Positions 47,705 through 58,189 of a stretch of 64,000 nucleotides of DNA are shown piece by piece. The stretch comes from Ruegeria sp. HKCCD7303 (GTDB lineage: Bacteria; Pseudomonadota; Alphaproteobacteria; Rhodobacterales; Rhodobacteraceae). How positions within the stretch are numbered: position 1 is the first letter of the stretch; every line of letters starts with the position of its first letter. Both the position numbers and the translations under genes were made by a program. Under the pieces are notes generated by a model. That model searched no databases, was not told where the DNA came from, and saw only the letters and a list, made by a program, of their open reading frames with translations. Location of the stretch: the NCBI RefSeq assembly GCF_013111185.1, contig NZ_WVRE01000009.1, forward strand, positions 1-64,000. The letters run 5' to 3'.

Positions 47705-48604
47705 TTGGACAGATTTCACGCGCTAAACGTCTTTGTCAAAGTGGCCGAGCTGAAAGGCTTTGCCGCTGCGGCCCGTCTCCTCAGAATGTCGCCGCCAACA
47801 GTGACCCGAATGGTTTCCATGCTTGAGGAAAGCCTCGGGCTACGTCTTTTTGTGCGCACAACGCGCTCAGTTATGCTGACTGATAGTGGACAAAGGTTTT
47901 TTGAGGATGCCAGACGTATTTTGGCTGATCTTGAAGAGGCCGAGCGCGCCGCTTTCGGTTCCTATGCCGAACCAACCGGGGAACTAAGTGTCACCGCATC
48001 GGTCTTGTTTGGTCGTATGTTCATCACTCCGCTTCTGGGCGAATTTCTGGATCTGTATCCAAAGCTCTCAGCGCGCACGCTCTATGTGGACCGCGTGGTC
48101 AATCTGATTGATGAGGGTCTCGACGTCGGGATCAGAATTGGCAACATGGCGAATTCAAGCCTCATGGCTGTCAAATGCGGCGCAGTGAGGCAGGTACTAT
48201 TTGCGTCGCCGGCATATCTTGACCAACACGGCGAACCGGAAACACCCGAAGACTTATCCAATCGTGCCATAATCAACTCAACTGCGCTCAATCCATCGGC
48301 CCAATGGCATTTTCAAACGGGCAGAAAGACAACTGTCAAACGCGTGAGCCCGCGCATCAGCATGAATACAAATGATGCTGTGATCGAGTTGGCCTTGCGA
48401 GGCCATGGCATCGGGCGGCTTCTGTCTTATCAGGTGGCACCCTACATAGCAGATGGGCGACTCAAGACTGTTTTAAAGCCTTATGAACCGCCCGAGGTTC
48501 CCATCCATCTTGTGCATCAAGAGGGCCGAACCGTGTCTGCGAAAGTGCGCGCCTTTGTGGATTTTGCCGCCGAGTGCCTCAAGTCCAACCCCCTACTTGG
48601 CTAA
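47705..48604 (+). CDS. LysR-family transcriptional regulator
   Basis: A 299-residue regulator. The HTH begins 'D-R-F-H-A-L-N-V-F-V-K-V-A-E-L-K-G-F-A-A-A-A-R' and continues 'S-P-P-T-V-T-R-M-V-S-M-L-E'. The effector domain has 'G-I-R-I-G-N-M' and 'G-H-G-I-G-R-L'. The start is chosen as TTG 47705 by comparison with the usual LysR N-terminus; TTG 47669 would place 12 extra codons across the palindrome. It probably controls the divergent three-gene cluster. Confidence 0.88.
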   Translation: MDRFHALNVFVKVAELKGFAAAARLLRMSPPTVTRMVSMLEESLGLRLFVRTTRSVMLTDSGQRFFEDARRILADLEEAERAAFGSYAEPTGELSVTASVLFGRMFITPLLGEFLDLYPKLSARTLYVDRVVNLIDEGLDVGIRIGNMANSSLMAVKCGAVRQVLFASPAYLDQHGEPETPEDLSNRAIINSTALNPSAQWHFQTGRKTTVKRVSPRISMNTNDAVIELALRGHGIGRLLSYQVAPYIADGRLKTVLKPYEPPEVPIHLVHQEGRTVSAKVRAFVDFAAECLKSNPLLG

Positions 48605-48836
48605 ACGGGATCCCGGTTTGAGAGCGCGACCAACTAAAAGGCGAACTCGTACTATTCAGCCGCTGCTGCACCCGAAGATGTCCATACATTTGGAACAAAG
48701 GCACCATCCAACGCAGTGTTGAGAGGAAATGCAGTTGCCGCGAATGCGTCAGGATGCTGCGTCAGAAAAGGTGCGGAATCCAAGATTGGTTTTGCCCACG
48801 CGGCAGATGTTGAAACCCAACAAGAACCAACAAAAA

Positions 48837-48856
48837 AGCGGCCCAAGGGGGCCGCT
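48837..48856 (-). terminator. Intrinsic terminator of the infB operon
   Basis: Arms AGCGGCCC (48837-48844) and GGGCCGCT (48849-48856), with a six-A run to the left that reads as T-tract on the minus strand, about 25 bp past the infB stop. The remainder of 48605-48881 shows no gene. Confidence 0.9.
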
Positions 48857-48881
48857 TTCTCTAATTTCGTTTTGAACCGGA

Positions 48882-51356
48882 TCAATCCAGTGTCCGGGTG
48901 ACCTCTTCGCGCTCGAAGATTTCGATAACGTCTCCTTGGCGAATATCGTCGTAGTTCTCGAACGCCATACCGCATTCCTGACCCGACTGAACCTCGGCCA
49001 CTTCGTCCTTGAAGCGTTTGAGCGTCTTCAGCGTGCCCTCGTGGATCACCACGTTGTCGCGCAGCAGGCGGACACCTGCCGAACGACGGGCAACACCTTC
49101 GGTGACCAGACAGCCGGCAACTTTGCCGACGCCGGTGACCTTGAAGACTTCGCGGATCTCGGCATAGCCGATGAACTTCTCGCGGATCTCGGCGCTCAGC
49201 AGGCCGGATGCAGCTGCTTTCACGTCGTCCACAAGGTCATAGATCACCGAGTAATAGCGGATCTCAACACCCTTCTGGTTCGCGGTGTTCCGGGCCGATG
49301 CGTTGGCACGAACGTTGAAGCCCATGACTGGCGCGCCTGATGCTTCGGCCAGGCCGACGTCGGTCTCGGTGATCGCGCCCACGCCCGAATGCAGCACGCG
49401 CACGCGCACTTCGTCGTTGCCGATTTTTTCCATCGCCTGAACGATAGCTTCGGCAGACCCCTGCACGTCAGCTTTGACGAGGATCGGCAGCTCGGCCACG
49501 TTCTCGTCTTCTTTCGCCTTTTGCATCAGCTGTTCAAGGGTCGTTGCGGCACCAGCGGCGGCGCGTTTGTCCTTGGCAGCTTGTTCGCGATAAGCGGCGA
49601 TTTCGCGGGCTTGTGCTTCGGTCTCGGTCACGTTCAAAACGTCACCGGCTTCGGGCGTGCCGTTCAAGCCCAGAACCTCGACAGGAACCGATGGGCCAGC
49701 TTCTTTGACGCGGTCACCCTTGTCGTTGATCAGCGCGCGGACCTTACCGTATTGCTCACCCACAACGAAGATGTCGCCCTGGCGCAACGTGCCGTTCTGA
49801 ACCAGAACGGTGGCCACAGGACCACGACCAACATCCAGCTGCGCCTCGATCACAGCACCTTGGGCGGCGCGGTCGGGGTTGGCTTTCAGTTCCAGAATTT
49901 CGGCTTGCAGCGCAATGGCTTCCAGCAGCTCGTCCAGACCCTGACCGGTGATCGCGGACACTTCGACGTCCTGAACCTCACCCGACATTTTCTCGACGAT
50001 CACTTCGTGTTGCAGCAGATCGGTGCGCACCTTGTCCGGGTTTGCGTCCGGCTTGTCGACCTTGTTGATCGCCACGATCATGGGCACTTCTGCCGCTTTG
50101 GCGTGGTTGATCGCCTCGATCGTCTGCGGCATCACTGCGTCGTCAGCCGCAACAACCAGAACCACGATATCCGTGACCTGAGCACCGCGCGAACGCATCG
50201 ACGTAAACGCTGCGTGGCCCGGTGTATCCAGGAAGGTCAGCGTGGTGCCGCCCTCGGTTTTCACCTGATAGGCGCCGATATGCTGGGTAATGCCACCGGC
50301 CTCGCCCGCCACAACACGCGCATCGCGGATTGCATCCAACAGCGAGGTTTTACCGTGGTCAACGTGACCCATGATGGTGATGACCGGCGGGCGCGGCTTC
50401 AGATCTTCATCGCTGTCTTCGACCTCTTTGATGACGTCTTCAACATCCGAGTCAGAAACACGCGTGACCTTGTGGCCAAATTCTTCGATGATCAGTTCAG
50501 CCGTGTCAGCGTCGATGGTCTGGTTCTGTGTGACCATCATGCCCATCTGCATCAGCGATTTGACAACGTCAGCCACACGTTCGGCCATACGGTTGGCCAG
50601 TTCCGAGACCATGATGGCCTCGGGCAGCTGCACGTCACGGATCACCTTTTCCCGCTCAACCGTGCCGCCCATGGCTTTCTGACGCGCACGCTCTTGCTTG
50701 CGTTTCATCGCAGCCATCGAGCGTTGGCGGTTGCCTTCGCCACCAGTGGCCTGACCCAGTGTCAGCTTGCCAGAACGGCGATTATCTTCACGACCTTTGC
50801 CGCGACCGCGCTGCTCGCGTTCACGATCCTGTTTACGCGGTGTCGCAGCAGGCGCAGGTTTGCTGGCCGGAGCGCGTGCCGCTTTCGGCTCTTCCGGCGC
50901 AGGCGCTGCAGCAGCACGTTTGGCAGCTTCTTCCGCCTCTTTGCGCTTGCGCTCTTCTTCTTCCGCCTTCTGGCGTGCACGCTCTTCGGCTTCGCGCTGT
51001 TCGCGCTCCTTGGCTTCCTGTTCCGCACGGCGGCGGGCGCGCTCTTCTTCGCGCGCCTTTTCAGCGGCCTCACGGGCGGCGGCCTCTTCAGCCTCGCGCG
51101 CCTTGGCTGCTTGCAGCGCCTTCATGCGGCGCGCCATTTCCGCGTCGGATATACCCGCCGGGCGACGCGACGGATCACCCGAAGGTGCAGCACCGCCACT
51201 TGGCTTTGCCGCGCCCGGCTTGGGGACCACCACGCGCTTGCGTTTGGTTTCCACCACGACATTCTTGGTGCGTCCGTGGCTGAAACTCTGTTTCACATTT
51301 CCGGGGCGTGCCCCGCCACGAAGACCCAATGTCTTTTTGCCGTCATTATCGCTCAT
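48882..51356 (-). CDS. infB: Translation initiation factor IF-2
   Basis: An 824-residue IF-2. A long charged N-terminal region (about 90-180, K/E/R/A-rich, predicted helical) precedes the G domain with G1 'G-H-V-D-H-G-K-T-S', 'D-T-P-G-H-A-A-F' and 'N-K-V-D-K-P'. The C-terminal domains end 'I-E-I-F-E-R-E-E-V'. It brings initiator tRNA to the 30S subunit. It is the last gene of rimP-nusA-ylxR-infB. Confidence 0.97.
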   Translation of the reverse strand: MSDNDGKKTLGLRGGARPGNVKQSFSHGRTKNVVVETKRKRVVVPKPGAAKPSGGAAPSGDPSRRPAGISDAEMARRMKALQAAKAREAEEAAAREAAEKAREEERARRRAEQEAKEREQREAEERARQKAEEEERKRKEAEEAAKRAAAAPAPEEPKAARAPASKPAPAATPRKQDREREQRGRGKGREDNRRSGKLTLGQATGGEGNRQRSMAAMKRKQERARQKAMGGTVEREKVIRDVQLPEAIMVSELANRMAERVADVVKSLMQMGMMVTQNQTIDADTAELIIEEFGHKVTRVSDSDVEDVIKEVEDSDEDLKPRPPVITIMGHVDHGKTSLLDAIRDARVVAGEAGGITQHIGAYQVKTEGGTTLTFLDTPGHAAFTSMRSRGAQVTDIVVLVVAADDAVMPQTIEAINHAKAAEVPMIVAINKVDKPDANPDKVRTDLLQHEVIVEKMSGEVQDVEVSAITGQGLDELLEAIALQAEILELKANPDRAAQGAVIEAQLDVGRGPVATVLVQNGTLRQGDIFVVGEQYGKVRALINDKGDRVKEAGPSVPVEVLGLNGTPEAGDVLNVTETEAQAREIAAYREQAAKDKRAAAGAATTLEQLMQKAKEDENVAELPILVKADVQGSAEAIVQAMEKIGNDEVRVRVLHSGVGAITETDVGLAEASGAPVMGFNVRANASARNTANQKGVEIRYYSVIYDLVDDVKAAASGLLSAEIREKFIGYAEIREVFKVTGVGKVAGCLVTEGVARRSAGVRLLRDNVVIHEGTLKTLKRFKDEVAEVQSGQECGMAFENYDDIRQGDVIEIFEREEVTRTLD

Positions 51357-51364
51357 AAAGCTTC

Positions 51365-51988
51365 TTACCCTTCCGCGCGGCCCCTGCCGCCGTCATCCGT
51401 TTCGCGCAAGCCACGCAAGCGCTGCGCTTCCTCTACAACACGTTTGGCGAGTCCGCCAGAGGCCATGGCAGCATGAATCACCGTTTGGCGTCCAAATGCC
51501 TGCCCTAATTCGTCCGCAGTCAGCCAACCAATGTATTTTCCGAAGTGCGGCGTGCTGAGTTTGGACTTGCCGCGCCCCGATCCATCAATGGCCTGAAGCA
51601 GCACCTGCGCCTCTTCTCGGTCCAGCCACGTCTTGACCTTTTCATACCCGGCAACCGCGTCACCGGACTTGCGCGCCAGACTGAGCAACTCAACCACGCG
51701 GCGCGCGATCTGTTTTTCAACTTCGTCGCTCAGATCGCTCGGCACAGAAACCTGCGCCTTGAACCCGCGCGCAAACAGCTTTTTGCCAACGGCCTTGTCC
51801 AGCGCGGCGCGATCTGCCGCCACATAGACCCCACGCCCCGGCAGCTTTGCCGCAACATCGGGATAAACCTGACCGTCCGGTCCCGTCACAAAGCGGATCA
51901 GACCGTATTTCGGCTGAACCTCGCCCGTGGCAATGCACTTGCGTTCGGGTCCGTCAGACCGATCTTTATGGACGCCACCGCGACCCAT
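51365..51988 (-). CDS. YlxR (DUF448) RNA-binding protein with L7Ae-like C-terminal domain
   Basis: A 207-residue protein. The N-terminal DUF448/YlxR domain has '[10 protein letters not shown]' and '[11 protein letters not shown]'. The second half, '[22 protein letters not shown]', is L7Ae/ribosomal-protein-like. The start at 51988 lies just after the nusA stop. It is the usual gene between nusA and infB and is thought to bind RNA. Confidence 0.9.
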   Translation of the reverse strand: MGRGGVHKDRSDGPERKCIATGEVQPKYGLIRFVTGPDGQVYPDVAAKLPGRGVYVAADRAALDKAVGKKLFARGFKAQVSVPSDLSDEVEKQIARRVVELLSLARKSGDAVAGYEKVKTWLDREEAQVLLQAIDGSGRGKSKLSTPHFGKYIGWLTADELGQAFGRQTVIHAAMASGGLAKRVVEEAQRLRGLRETDDGGRGRAEG

Positions 51989-52010
51989 ACGCGCCACCCG
52001 AGGCCTGAGA

Positions 52011-53630
52011 TCAGGCCTCGACCTCCTCGTCTTCTGCGTCGCCGTCGACATCCTCTTCCGCCTGCTCCAACTCGGCCGGATCAACCCAACCCAACAGGAT
52101 GCGCGCGGTCATGACCATGTCCTGTGCCTCTTCCAGCGTCACGCCAAAAGGTTCAAGTACACCGTCATCCTTGATGCGTTCGCCATCAACCGTGGTCCAG
52201 CCACCGGCCAGTTCCCAGTCCGCGCAGGTTGCGAAATCTTCCAAAGTCTTCACATCGTCCTTGGCCAGCGCTTCTACCATCTGGGGTGTCAGGCCTTCGA
52301 ATTCAATAAGGCTGTCCTCAGCGCCCAGCGCACGGGCTGCGTCCAGTGCTGCCTTGGCCTGCGCTTCCAGGAATTCACGTGCACGGGTTTGCAGTTCCTG
52401 TGCCGTGCCTTCATCAACGCCGTCAATGACCAGCAGTTCTTCGATTTCGACATAGGCAACCTCTTCGAGGTTAGTAAAGCCTTCGGACACCAGCAACTGA
52501 GCGAAGAACTCGTCCAGATCCAGCGTTTCCATGAACAATTGGGTGCGGGCTTCGAATTCTTTCTGACGACGCGCCGATTCCTCGGCTTCTGTCATGATGT
52601 CGATGTCCAGATTCGTCAGCTGGCTGGCCAGACGTACGTTTTGACCACGGCGGCCGATGGCCAGCGAAAGCTGTTCCTCGGGGACCACAACTTCGATCTT
52701 GCCGGCTTCTTCGTCCAGAACCACCTTGGAGACCTCGGCGGGCTGCAGCGCGTTCACCAGGAAGGTCGGTTGATCTTCGTTCCACGGAATGATGTCGATC
52801 TTTTCGCCCTGCAATTCGTTCACAACCGCCTGTACGCGGCTGCCGCGCATACCGACGCAAGCACCGACGGGGTCAATCGAACCGTCATACGAAATCACGG
52901 CGATCTTCGCGCGCGAGCCGGGGTCACGGGCCACGGCCTTGACCTCGATGATGCCGTCATAGATTTCCGGCACTTCCATCTTGAACAGTTCCGCCATGAA
53001 TTCTGGCGCGGTGCGCGACAGGAAGATCTGGTGGCCACGAACCTCACGACGCACTTCCTTGATATACGCACGAACGCGGTCATTTGGGCGATAGCTTTCG
53101 CGACCGATCTTGTCATTGCGGCGCAGAACAGCCTCGGCACCGCCCAGATCGACGATGACATTGCCGAATTCCTCGCGCTTGACTGCACCGTTGATGATGG
53201 TGCCCGCACGATCCTTGAACTCTTCGTACTGACGATCACGTTCCGCTTCGCGGACTTTTTGCAGGATCACCTGTTTCGCGGACTGCGCTGCGATACGGCC
53301 CATTTCCACGGGGGGCACTTCTTCGACGAAGACGTCACCAACCTCGGGCGCTTCCATGTACTGGCGCGCCTGTTCGACAGTCATTTCCGCCTGATAGTTC
53401 TCAAGCTCTTCATCCTCGACCACGGTGCGCACACGAGTAAAGGTCGCCTTGCCGGTCTTACGGTCGATGGACACGCGAATGTCCATTTCCGCGCCGTAAC
53501 GGCTCTTGGCGGCACGGGCGAGCGATTCCTCCATCGCTTCGACAACCAGACCGGGGTCGATCATCTTTTCGCGGGCCACGGCCTCGGCGGTCTGCAGCAG
53601 CTCCAGCTGGTTGGCTGAGGTGATTGCCAT
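52011..53630 (-). CDS. nusA: Transcription termination/antitermination factor NusA
   Basis: A 539-residue NusA: an N-terminal RNAP-binding domain, S1 domain ([10 protein letters not shown]), KH domains ('[26 protein letters not shown]') and acidic C-terminal repeats. It modulates pausing and termination. Its start overlaps the rimP stop (TGATG). Confidence 0.97.
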   Translation of the reverse strand: MAITSANQLELLQTAEAVAREKMIDPGLVVEAMEESLARAAKSRYGAEMDIRVSIDRKTGKATFTRVRTVVEDEELENYQAEMTVEQARQYMEAPEVGDVFVEEVPPVEMGRIAAQSAKQVILQKVREAERDRQYEEFKDRAGTIINGAVKREEFGNVIVDLGGAEAVLRRNDKIGRESYRPNDRVRAYIKEVRREVRGHQIFLSRTAPEFMAELFKMEVPEIYDGIIEVKAVARDPGSRAKIAVISYDGSIDPVGACVGMRGSRVQAVVNELQGEKIDIIPWNEDQPTFLVNALQPAEVSKVVLDEEAGKIEVVVPEEQLSLAIGRRGQNVRLASQLTNLDIDIMTEAEESARRQKEFEARTQLFMETLDLDEFFAQLLVSEGFTNLEEVAYVEIEELLVIDGVDEGTAQELQTRAREFLEAQAKAALDAARALGAEDSLIEFEGLTPQMVEALAKDDVKTLEDFATCADWELAGGWTTVDGERIKDDGVLEPFGVTLEEAQDMVMTARILLGWVDPAELEQAEEDVDGDAEDEEVEA

Positions 53631-54220
53631 CAGTTCGTCTCCTCTTCGGACCCTTCGGTCTCAATCTCGTCGAAAGCGTTTTCGTTCAGGGCGCCGGCGT
53701 CCTTGCGCTGGCGCAGCATTTCCTTGATCAGATCATCGGTCAGGACCAGCTTGGCGTCGCTCAACCAGTCGAATTGCAGACCGATGGTGATCGTCTCATC
53801 TCCCTCGGGGATGTTGATCAGAACCTCATCCCCTTCGATCCCGGCCAATTCACCTTTGAAGCGGCGGCGACCGTCGATCAGCTCGGCCGTTTCGATCTTG
53901 GCCTCATAGCCTTCAAACGTCTCAAAATCCTTGAGGCGCGTGAGAGGGCGGTCGATACCGGGACTGGACACTTCCAGCGTATAGGCATCAAGGATCGGGT
54001 CTTCGACATCCAGCGTGGCGCTGACCGCGTTCGAAATCTCGGCACAGTCGTCCACTTCGATGCCGCCGTCGGGCTTGTCCGCCATGATCTGCAGCGTGGT
54101 CTGCTTACCGCTCATCAGGCGGATACGCACGAGTTCGTACCCCAGATCCTCGATCACGGGGGCGATGATCTCGGCCAGTCGCCGGTCAATGGCAGCTTTG
54201 GCTATCAAGTCGTTTGTCAT
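53630..54220 (-). CDS. rimP: Ribosome maturation factor RimP
   Basis: A 196-residue RimP. '[16 protein letters not shown]' and '[16 protein letters not shown]' are family signatures. It assists 30S subunit maturation. It is the first gene of the cluster with nusA, ylxR and infB. Confidence 0.95.
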   Translation of the reverse strand: MTNDLIAKAAIDRRLAEIIAPVIEDLGYELVRIRLMSGKQTTLQIMADKPDGGIEVDDCAEISNAVSATLDVEDPILDAYTLEVSSPGIDRPLTRLKDFETFEGYEAKIETAELIDGRRRFKGELAGIEGDEVLINIPEGDETITIGLQFDWLSDAKLVLTDDLIKEMLRQRKDAGALNENAFDEIETEGSEEETN

Positions 54221-54247
54221 CAGGTGCTCTACCCTTTAATCGGGCAC

Positions 54248-54271
54248 AAAAAAACGGGCGCGCGGCCCGTC
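54248..54271 (-). terminator. Intrinsic terminator after the solute-binding-protein gene
   Basis: Arms ACGGGC (54254-54259) and GCCCGT (54265-54270), with a run of seven A to the left that forms the T-tract on the minus strand. It separates the pip/solute-binding pair from rimP. Confidence 0.85.
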
Positions 54272-54379
54272 GAATTTTCCGGTGGAGCCTTGAACCAGAA
54301 GTCCAACGCGCCGCTGTTGAAACTGCATATACGCAGGATGGTCCGAGTCTGCAACCCCCGGCGGGATTCGCAGCCGAAT

Positions 54380-55201
54380 TTACGCCATCCACCACCGTTC
54401 TGCGATACGGCCGTCGTCCAAAACCGAAGGTCCTGCAATATGGCGCGGCATTCCGACAGCACCAGCTACAGCAAGGGCCATGTCCGCTTCGGACGGGTGA
54501 AACCGAAGACCGCGGACACCCTGCATTTCCGCCTTATCCGGCAGAGCCGCCACATCGACATAACCATCGCGCAGCGCTTCGGCCCGAACCCCCGCGTCCG
54601 GAATTACGATAACCTCGATGGCATCGACCCATCCGGCCTGACCATCCTTGTAATGCCCCACCACACGGCGACCGAGGAAATGTCGCCCGTCTTCGGCCCG
54701 TTCGACGCGGTAACAGCCAGTGCCGTTGGCGGCATGTAATGGCGACACAGTTTGACCCGATCGTTTGACGACAAACCGGCTGTCTGCCAACATAAAGGGC
54801 AGACCCGGATTGGCCTGAGCCAGTTCCAAGTGCACGCGATTGGGGGCCATGGCTTCGGCGCGACCAACTTCCGCCAGAACGGCCAGAACGTCCGTAATTT
54901 CCAACGGTGTACCATCGTGGAAAACCGCATCATCACGCAGATCAAAGGTCCAGACCCGTGCGTCGGCGTCGGTCTGCCACCCTGTTGCAAGCTCACCCCG
55001 CAGCGTTCCGTCGGGCGCGATCTCGGTCAAAGAGTCGAAAACAGCCCCGCGTGCAACTTGTTCAAGGCTGTCGTCGCGCGGTACGGCCAGACGCAACGTG
55101 CCGCCTTTCTTCGGCGTGTCCGCCAAGGACGCACCGGTCGCCGCCAAAAGCGCGGCAGCGGCACCTGACGCAAACAAGGCACGGCGGTCAATCCGGGTCA
55201 T
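54380..55201 (-). CDS. Shortened family-5 extracellular solute-binding protein
   Basis: A 273-residue protein with a twin-arginine-type signal (D-R-R-A-L-F-A-S-G) and the start of an SBP_bac_5 domain: 'K-K-G-G-T-L-R-L-A-V-P', 'L-A-T-G-W-Q-T-D-A-D-A-R-V-W-T-F-D-L-R', 'F-H-D-G-T-P-L'. Full-length members are about 500 residues, so roughly the second half is missing; it ends W-W-M-A. No permease or ATPase gene is nearby. Its start overlaps the stop of the iminopeptidase gene (ATGA). It could be a reduced functional binder or a decayed remnant. Confidence 0.75.
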   Translation of the reverse strand: MTRIDRRALFASGAAAALLAATGASLADTPKKGGTLRLAVPRDDSLEQVARGAVFDSLTEIAPDGTLRGELATGWQTDADARVWTFDLRDDAVFHDGTPLEITDVLAVLAEVGRAEAMAPNRVHLELAQANPGLPFMLADSRFVVKRSGQTVSPLHAANGTGCYRVERAEDGRHFLGRRVVGHYKDGQAGWVDAIEVIVIPDAGVRAEALRDGYVDVAALPDKAEMQGVRGLRFHPSEADMALAVAGAVGMPRHIAGPSVLDDGRIAERWWMA

Positions 55202-56175
55202 GCCACACCCTCCGCCACGCGATCCATGATGCGCACAAGCTCGGCGCTGATGCCGGGTTCAGACAACGCATGGCCCGCCTGCCGCACCATCTTCAACTCG
55301 GCATTGGGCCAGCGTTCAGCCAGATTCCATGCGGCCTGAGGCGGGCAGATCATGTCGTACCGCCCCTGAACGATATGTCCGGGAATATCGGCGATCCGAT
55401 CCATCTGATCCAGAATCTGCCCATCCCTCTCCAGAAACGCCTTGTTGATGAAATAGTGATTCTCGAGCCGCGCAAAGGTGCGGGCGTATTCACCCGGACT
55501 TTCGCCCACCGATCCGTTGGTATGGATCGAGGCCAGCGCATTTTCCCAATGCGACCAGGCGCGTGCATACAGGATCTCGGTCGCGCGATCGCCCGAGAAC
55601 AGGCGCTTATTATAAGCAGCAATTGTATCGTCCAGCTCACCCTCGGGCAGCAGAGCGGTGAATTTTTGCCAGTGCTCGGGCCAGAACCGTCCGGCCCCAC
55701 CGCCGTAGAACCAGTCCAACTCGGCCTGCGTGGCCAGAAACACACCGCGCAGCACCAGACGGCTGACCCGATCAGAATGCGTCTGCGCATAGATCAGAGC
55801 CAGCGTCGCCCCCCAGCTGCCGCCAAAAACGATCCACTCATCAATTTCGAACAGTTCGCGTAGCCGTTCGATATCAGCGACAAGATGCCACGTCGTGTTG
55901 TTTTCGACCGATGCTGTGGGCCGCGACCGACCACATCCGCGTTGATCAAACAGAATCACCCTGTACGCACGCGGATCAAAATAGCGCCGCATAGCAGGGC
56001 TGCAGCCGCCCCCTGGGCCTCCGTGAAGGATAACAACCGGTATCCCATCGGGATTGCCGCATTGTTCCACATAGATACGGTGCCCATCGCCCATATCGAC
56101 CATGCGCTGATCGAACGGGTCGATCGGCGGGTACAGATATTGAACTGCGCGCTTTTGGTCCGGGTACTTGTCCAT
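55198..56175 (-). CDS. pip: Prolyl aminopeptidase (proline iminopeptidase)
   Basis: A 325-residue alpha/beta-hydrolase of the S33 peptidase family. The motifs 'H-G-G-P-G-G-G', 'D-Q-R-G-C-G-R-S', nucleophile 'F-G-G-S-W-G-A-T-L' and late 'Q-A-G-H-A-L-S-E-P' are present. It removes N-terminal proline from peptides. It is divergent from ubiG across 48 bp and coupled to the shortened solute-binding protein downstream, a pairing that suggests peptide use. Confidence 0.94.
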   Translation of the reverse strand: MDKYPDQKRAVQYLYPPIDPFDQRMVDMGDGHRIYVEQCGNPDGIPVVILHGGPGGGCSPAMRRYFDPRAYRVILFDQRGCGRSRPTASVENNTTWHLVADIERLRELFEIDEWIVFGGSWGATLALIYAQTHSDRVSRLVLRGVFLATQAELDWFYGGGAGRFWPEHWQKFTALLPEGELDDTIAAYNKRLFSGDRATEILYARAWSHWENALASIHTNGSVGESPGEYARTFARLENHYFINKAFLERDGQILDQMDRIADIPGHIVQGRYDMICPPQAAWNLAERWPNAELKMVRQAGHALSEPGISAELVRIMDRVAEGVA

Positions 56176-56223
56176 TATGGCCCTATATAGTCCTTAAGCG
56201 TAAAAGAGCATACGGAGACAGGA

Positions 56224-56973
56224 ATGCAAGCGCATCCGAGCACTGTGGACCCGTCCGAGATCGCAAAATTCGAGGCGATGGCGGCGGAATGGTGGGATCC
56301 CCACGGGAAATTCAAACCTCTGCACATGCTGAATCCGTGCCGTCTGGATTATATCACACAGCAGATCGCAGGTGAGTTTGACCGTGATCTGACCGCGCAA
56401 AACCCGTTCGAGGGTTTGCGCCTGCTGGATATCGGCTGCGGTGGTGGGTTGCTCAGTGAACCGATGGCGCGCTTGGGCGCGGCGGTCGTGGGTGCCGACG
56501 CCGCCGAACGCAATCTTCCTGTCGCTCGCATCCATGCGGAACAATCGGGCTTGGAGATTGACTATCGCCACACCACTGCCGAGGACATGGCAGCCGCTGG
56601 TGAGCAGTTCGACGTCGTGCTGAACATGGAAGTGGTTGAACACGTGGCCGACCCGCAAAGCTTCCTGACCGCCACGCAACACTTGCTGAAACCCGGTGGG
56701 CTGCAGATTTGTTCCACCATAAACCGTAATCCGAAATCATACGCGATGGCGATCTTCGGGGCCGAGGTGGTCATGCGCTGGTTGCCGCGCGGCACGCATG
56801 AGTGGAACAAGTTCATCACACCTGACGAACTGTTCGAGCTACTGCGCCAGGCCGGGCTGGACCCGGTGGATCGCAAGGGGTTTGTGTTCAACCCGATCTT
56901 GTGGAGCTGGTCGATCTCGGACCGGGACTTGAGCGTGAATTATGTGACGGCGAGCGTGAAGCCGGGGTCATAA
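56224..56973 (+). CDS. ubiG: Ubiquinone biosynthesis O-methyltransferase UbiG
   Basis: A 249-residue methyltransferase with the UbiG pattern '[16 protein letters not shown]', SAM motif '[15 protein letters not shown]' and '[10 protein letters not shown]'. It performs both O-methylation steps of ubiquinone synthesis. GGAGACAGG precedes the start. Confidence 0.96.
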   Translation: MQAHPSTVDPSEIAKFEAMAAEWWDPHGKFKPLHMLNPCRLDYITQQIAGEFDRDLTAQNPFEGLRLLDIGCGGGLLSEPMARLGAAVVGADAAERNLPVARIHAEQSGLEIDYRHTTAEDMAAAGEQFDVVLNMEVVEHVADPQSFLTATQHLLKPGGLQICSTINRNPKSYAMAIFGAEVVMRWLPRGTHEWNKFITPDELFELLRQAGLDPVDRKGFVFNPILWSWSISDRDLSVNYVTASVKPGS

Positions 56974-57107
56974 AACTGGTGTGGAAAGAAAGAGCATAAA
57001 AAACCAAACAATAATTCGAGGCGATCGAAGTTGGCATTCCCGTTGCTGTTGCCTGCCAACACGTCCAAAAAAGCCAATAGATTGGTATTAAAACGATTGG
57101 AAAAATT

Positions 57108-57626
57108 ATGTTTGGATGGTTGAAAAAACGAGTTTTAAACGCATCCGCGGATGCAATGAAAAACGATATCGAGCGCTTCACGGCTGGCTTAGAAGGTGCT
57201 GATGCCGAAGAAATTTCAACAATGTTGGTTATAGAAAATATTTTAAGGCTTAGAATGTTAGATAGCGGTGTGATTCCAGCCGCAGCACTCGACCTAAGCA
57301 TCCCTCGGGATGAGGACGTTATGCATCAATGTGACATGTGTTCGTTAAAATTAGTAAATGGTGTAAAGAAATTCCAGAAAATCGGGCAGCCATCTGATGC
57401 GGCGGGTGCAATGATATGGCTTCATAGCGTTCGCGCGCTAAATGTTCCGGAAATTCGAGTATGTGGCCGTAAGATGTGGGGTCAGCTTGTTCGCGGCTTT
57501 CCTTATGTTGATAACACGCTGGGAACGATGCGAGCCGTAATGGGAACACGGCTTCATGAGAACATTGACGAAGAATTGAGGTTCATTCCAATTGGTTTAG
57601 AACCCAGAGAGACAGGTGCAAACTAA
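57108..57626 (+). CDS. Hypothetical protein, A/T-rich orphan
   Basis: A 172-residue protein not recognised as a known family. It starts M-F-G-W-L-K-K-R and has a cysteine pair C-D-M-C near residue 76. A middle segment reads 'A-A-G-A-M-I-W-L-H-S-V-R-A-L'; no signal peptide or TM is seen. GGAAAAATT precedes the start. It is distinctly richer in A/T than ubiG and the marR-nit cluster on either side, which suggests recent acquisition. No mobile-element sequence is visible around it. Confidence 0.65.
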   Translation: MFGWLKKRVLNASADAMKNDIERFTAGLEGADAEEISTMLVIENILRLRMLDSGVIPAAALDLSIPRDEDVMHQCDMCSLKLVNGVKKFQKIGQPSDAAGAMIWLHSVRALNVPEIRVCGRKMWGQLVRGFPYVDNTLGTMRAVMGTRLHENIDEELRFIPIGLEPRETGAN

Positions 57627-57733
57627 AACGGCCGCTTAATCTTAGTGTTTTGTCGCGCAGGTTATTCAAACATGGCCAGTTCTAGCTTAAAACTAGAAAC
57701 TGACGGACGTCGAAAATTGGAAAGCGTCTACCC

Positions 57734-58174
57734 CTACTCTCCCTCCAACTGCAACCGTAAATCCCTCAACACCGGCAGCGTGCTGCGGACGCGCTCCAGC
57801 CCCAGTTCTCCGACCACGCGGTTGATCAGCGGGGCAATCGACGAAATCGCCTGATCCCGTGCCCGCCGACCGGCGGGGCTGATCGCCACCATCTTGCGGC
57901 GGGCGTCGTCCCAGTCGGGGCGGATGTGGATGTATCCGGCCCATTCCAGCTTGGCCAAGGTGTTTGTCATGGCTCCACGCGTGACGTGGAAGGTGCTGGC
58001 CAGTTGCGCCGGGGTCCGCTCATCCCCCACAAACACCAGATGGTTCAGCACCGAGAAATGCGAGATTTCCATGCCCTTGGGCAGCACCCGGCTCAGCCGG
58101 TTGCGCAACAATTGGTCTGCAGTCAGAATCTCGCTGAACAGCGTGACCGCCAGGGCATTTTTTTCGTCCGTCAT
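57734..58174 (-). CDS. MarR-family transcriptional regulator
   Basis: A 146-residue winged-helix regulator: 'F-S-V-L-N-H-L-V', 'T-P-A-Q-L-A-S-T-F-H-V-T-R-G-A-M-T-N-T-L-A-K-L-E' and wing 'D-W-D-D-A-R-R-K-M-V-A-I-S'. It is the last gene of a minus-strand series comF, grxC, nitrilase-like, marR; the gap to the nitrilase-like gene is 15 bp. Confidence 0.92.
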   Translation of the reverse strand: MTDEKNALAVTLFSEILTADQLLRNRLSRVLPKGMEISHFSVLNHLVFVGDERTPAQLASTFHVTRGAMTNTLAKLEWAGYIHIRPDWDDARRKMVAISPAGRRARDQAISSIAPLINRVVGELGLERVRSTLPVLRDLRLQLEGE

Positions 58175-58189
58175 AAGTCCGGTTCTGGA

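Noticed and set aside
48605..48620. CGGGATCCCG palindrome after the LysR gene as a terminator
   Set aside because: It has no loop and no T-tract, so it cannot be a standard intrinsic terminator.
49389..51476. Very long plus-strand open frames opposite infB and nusA (also 51927-53618)
   Set aside because: They are antisense frames kept open by the G/C-rich codon use of infB and nusA; their translations are low-complexity H/R/L/F-rich and match no family.
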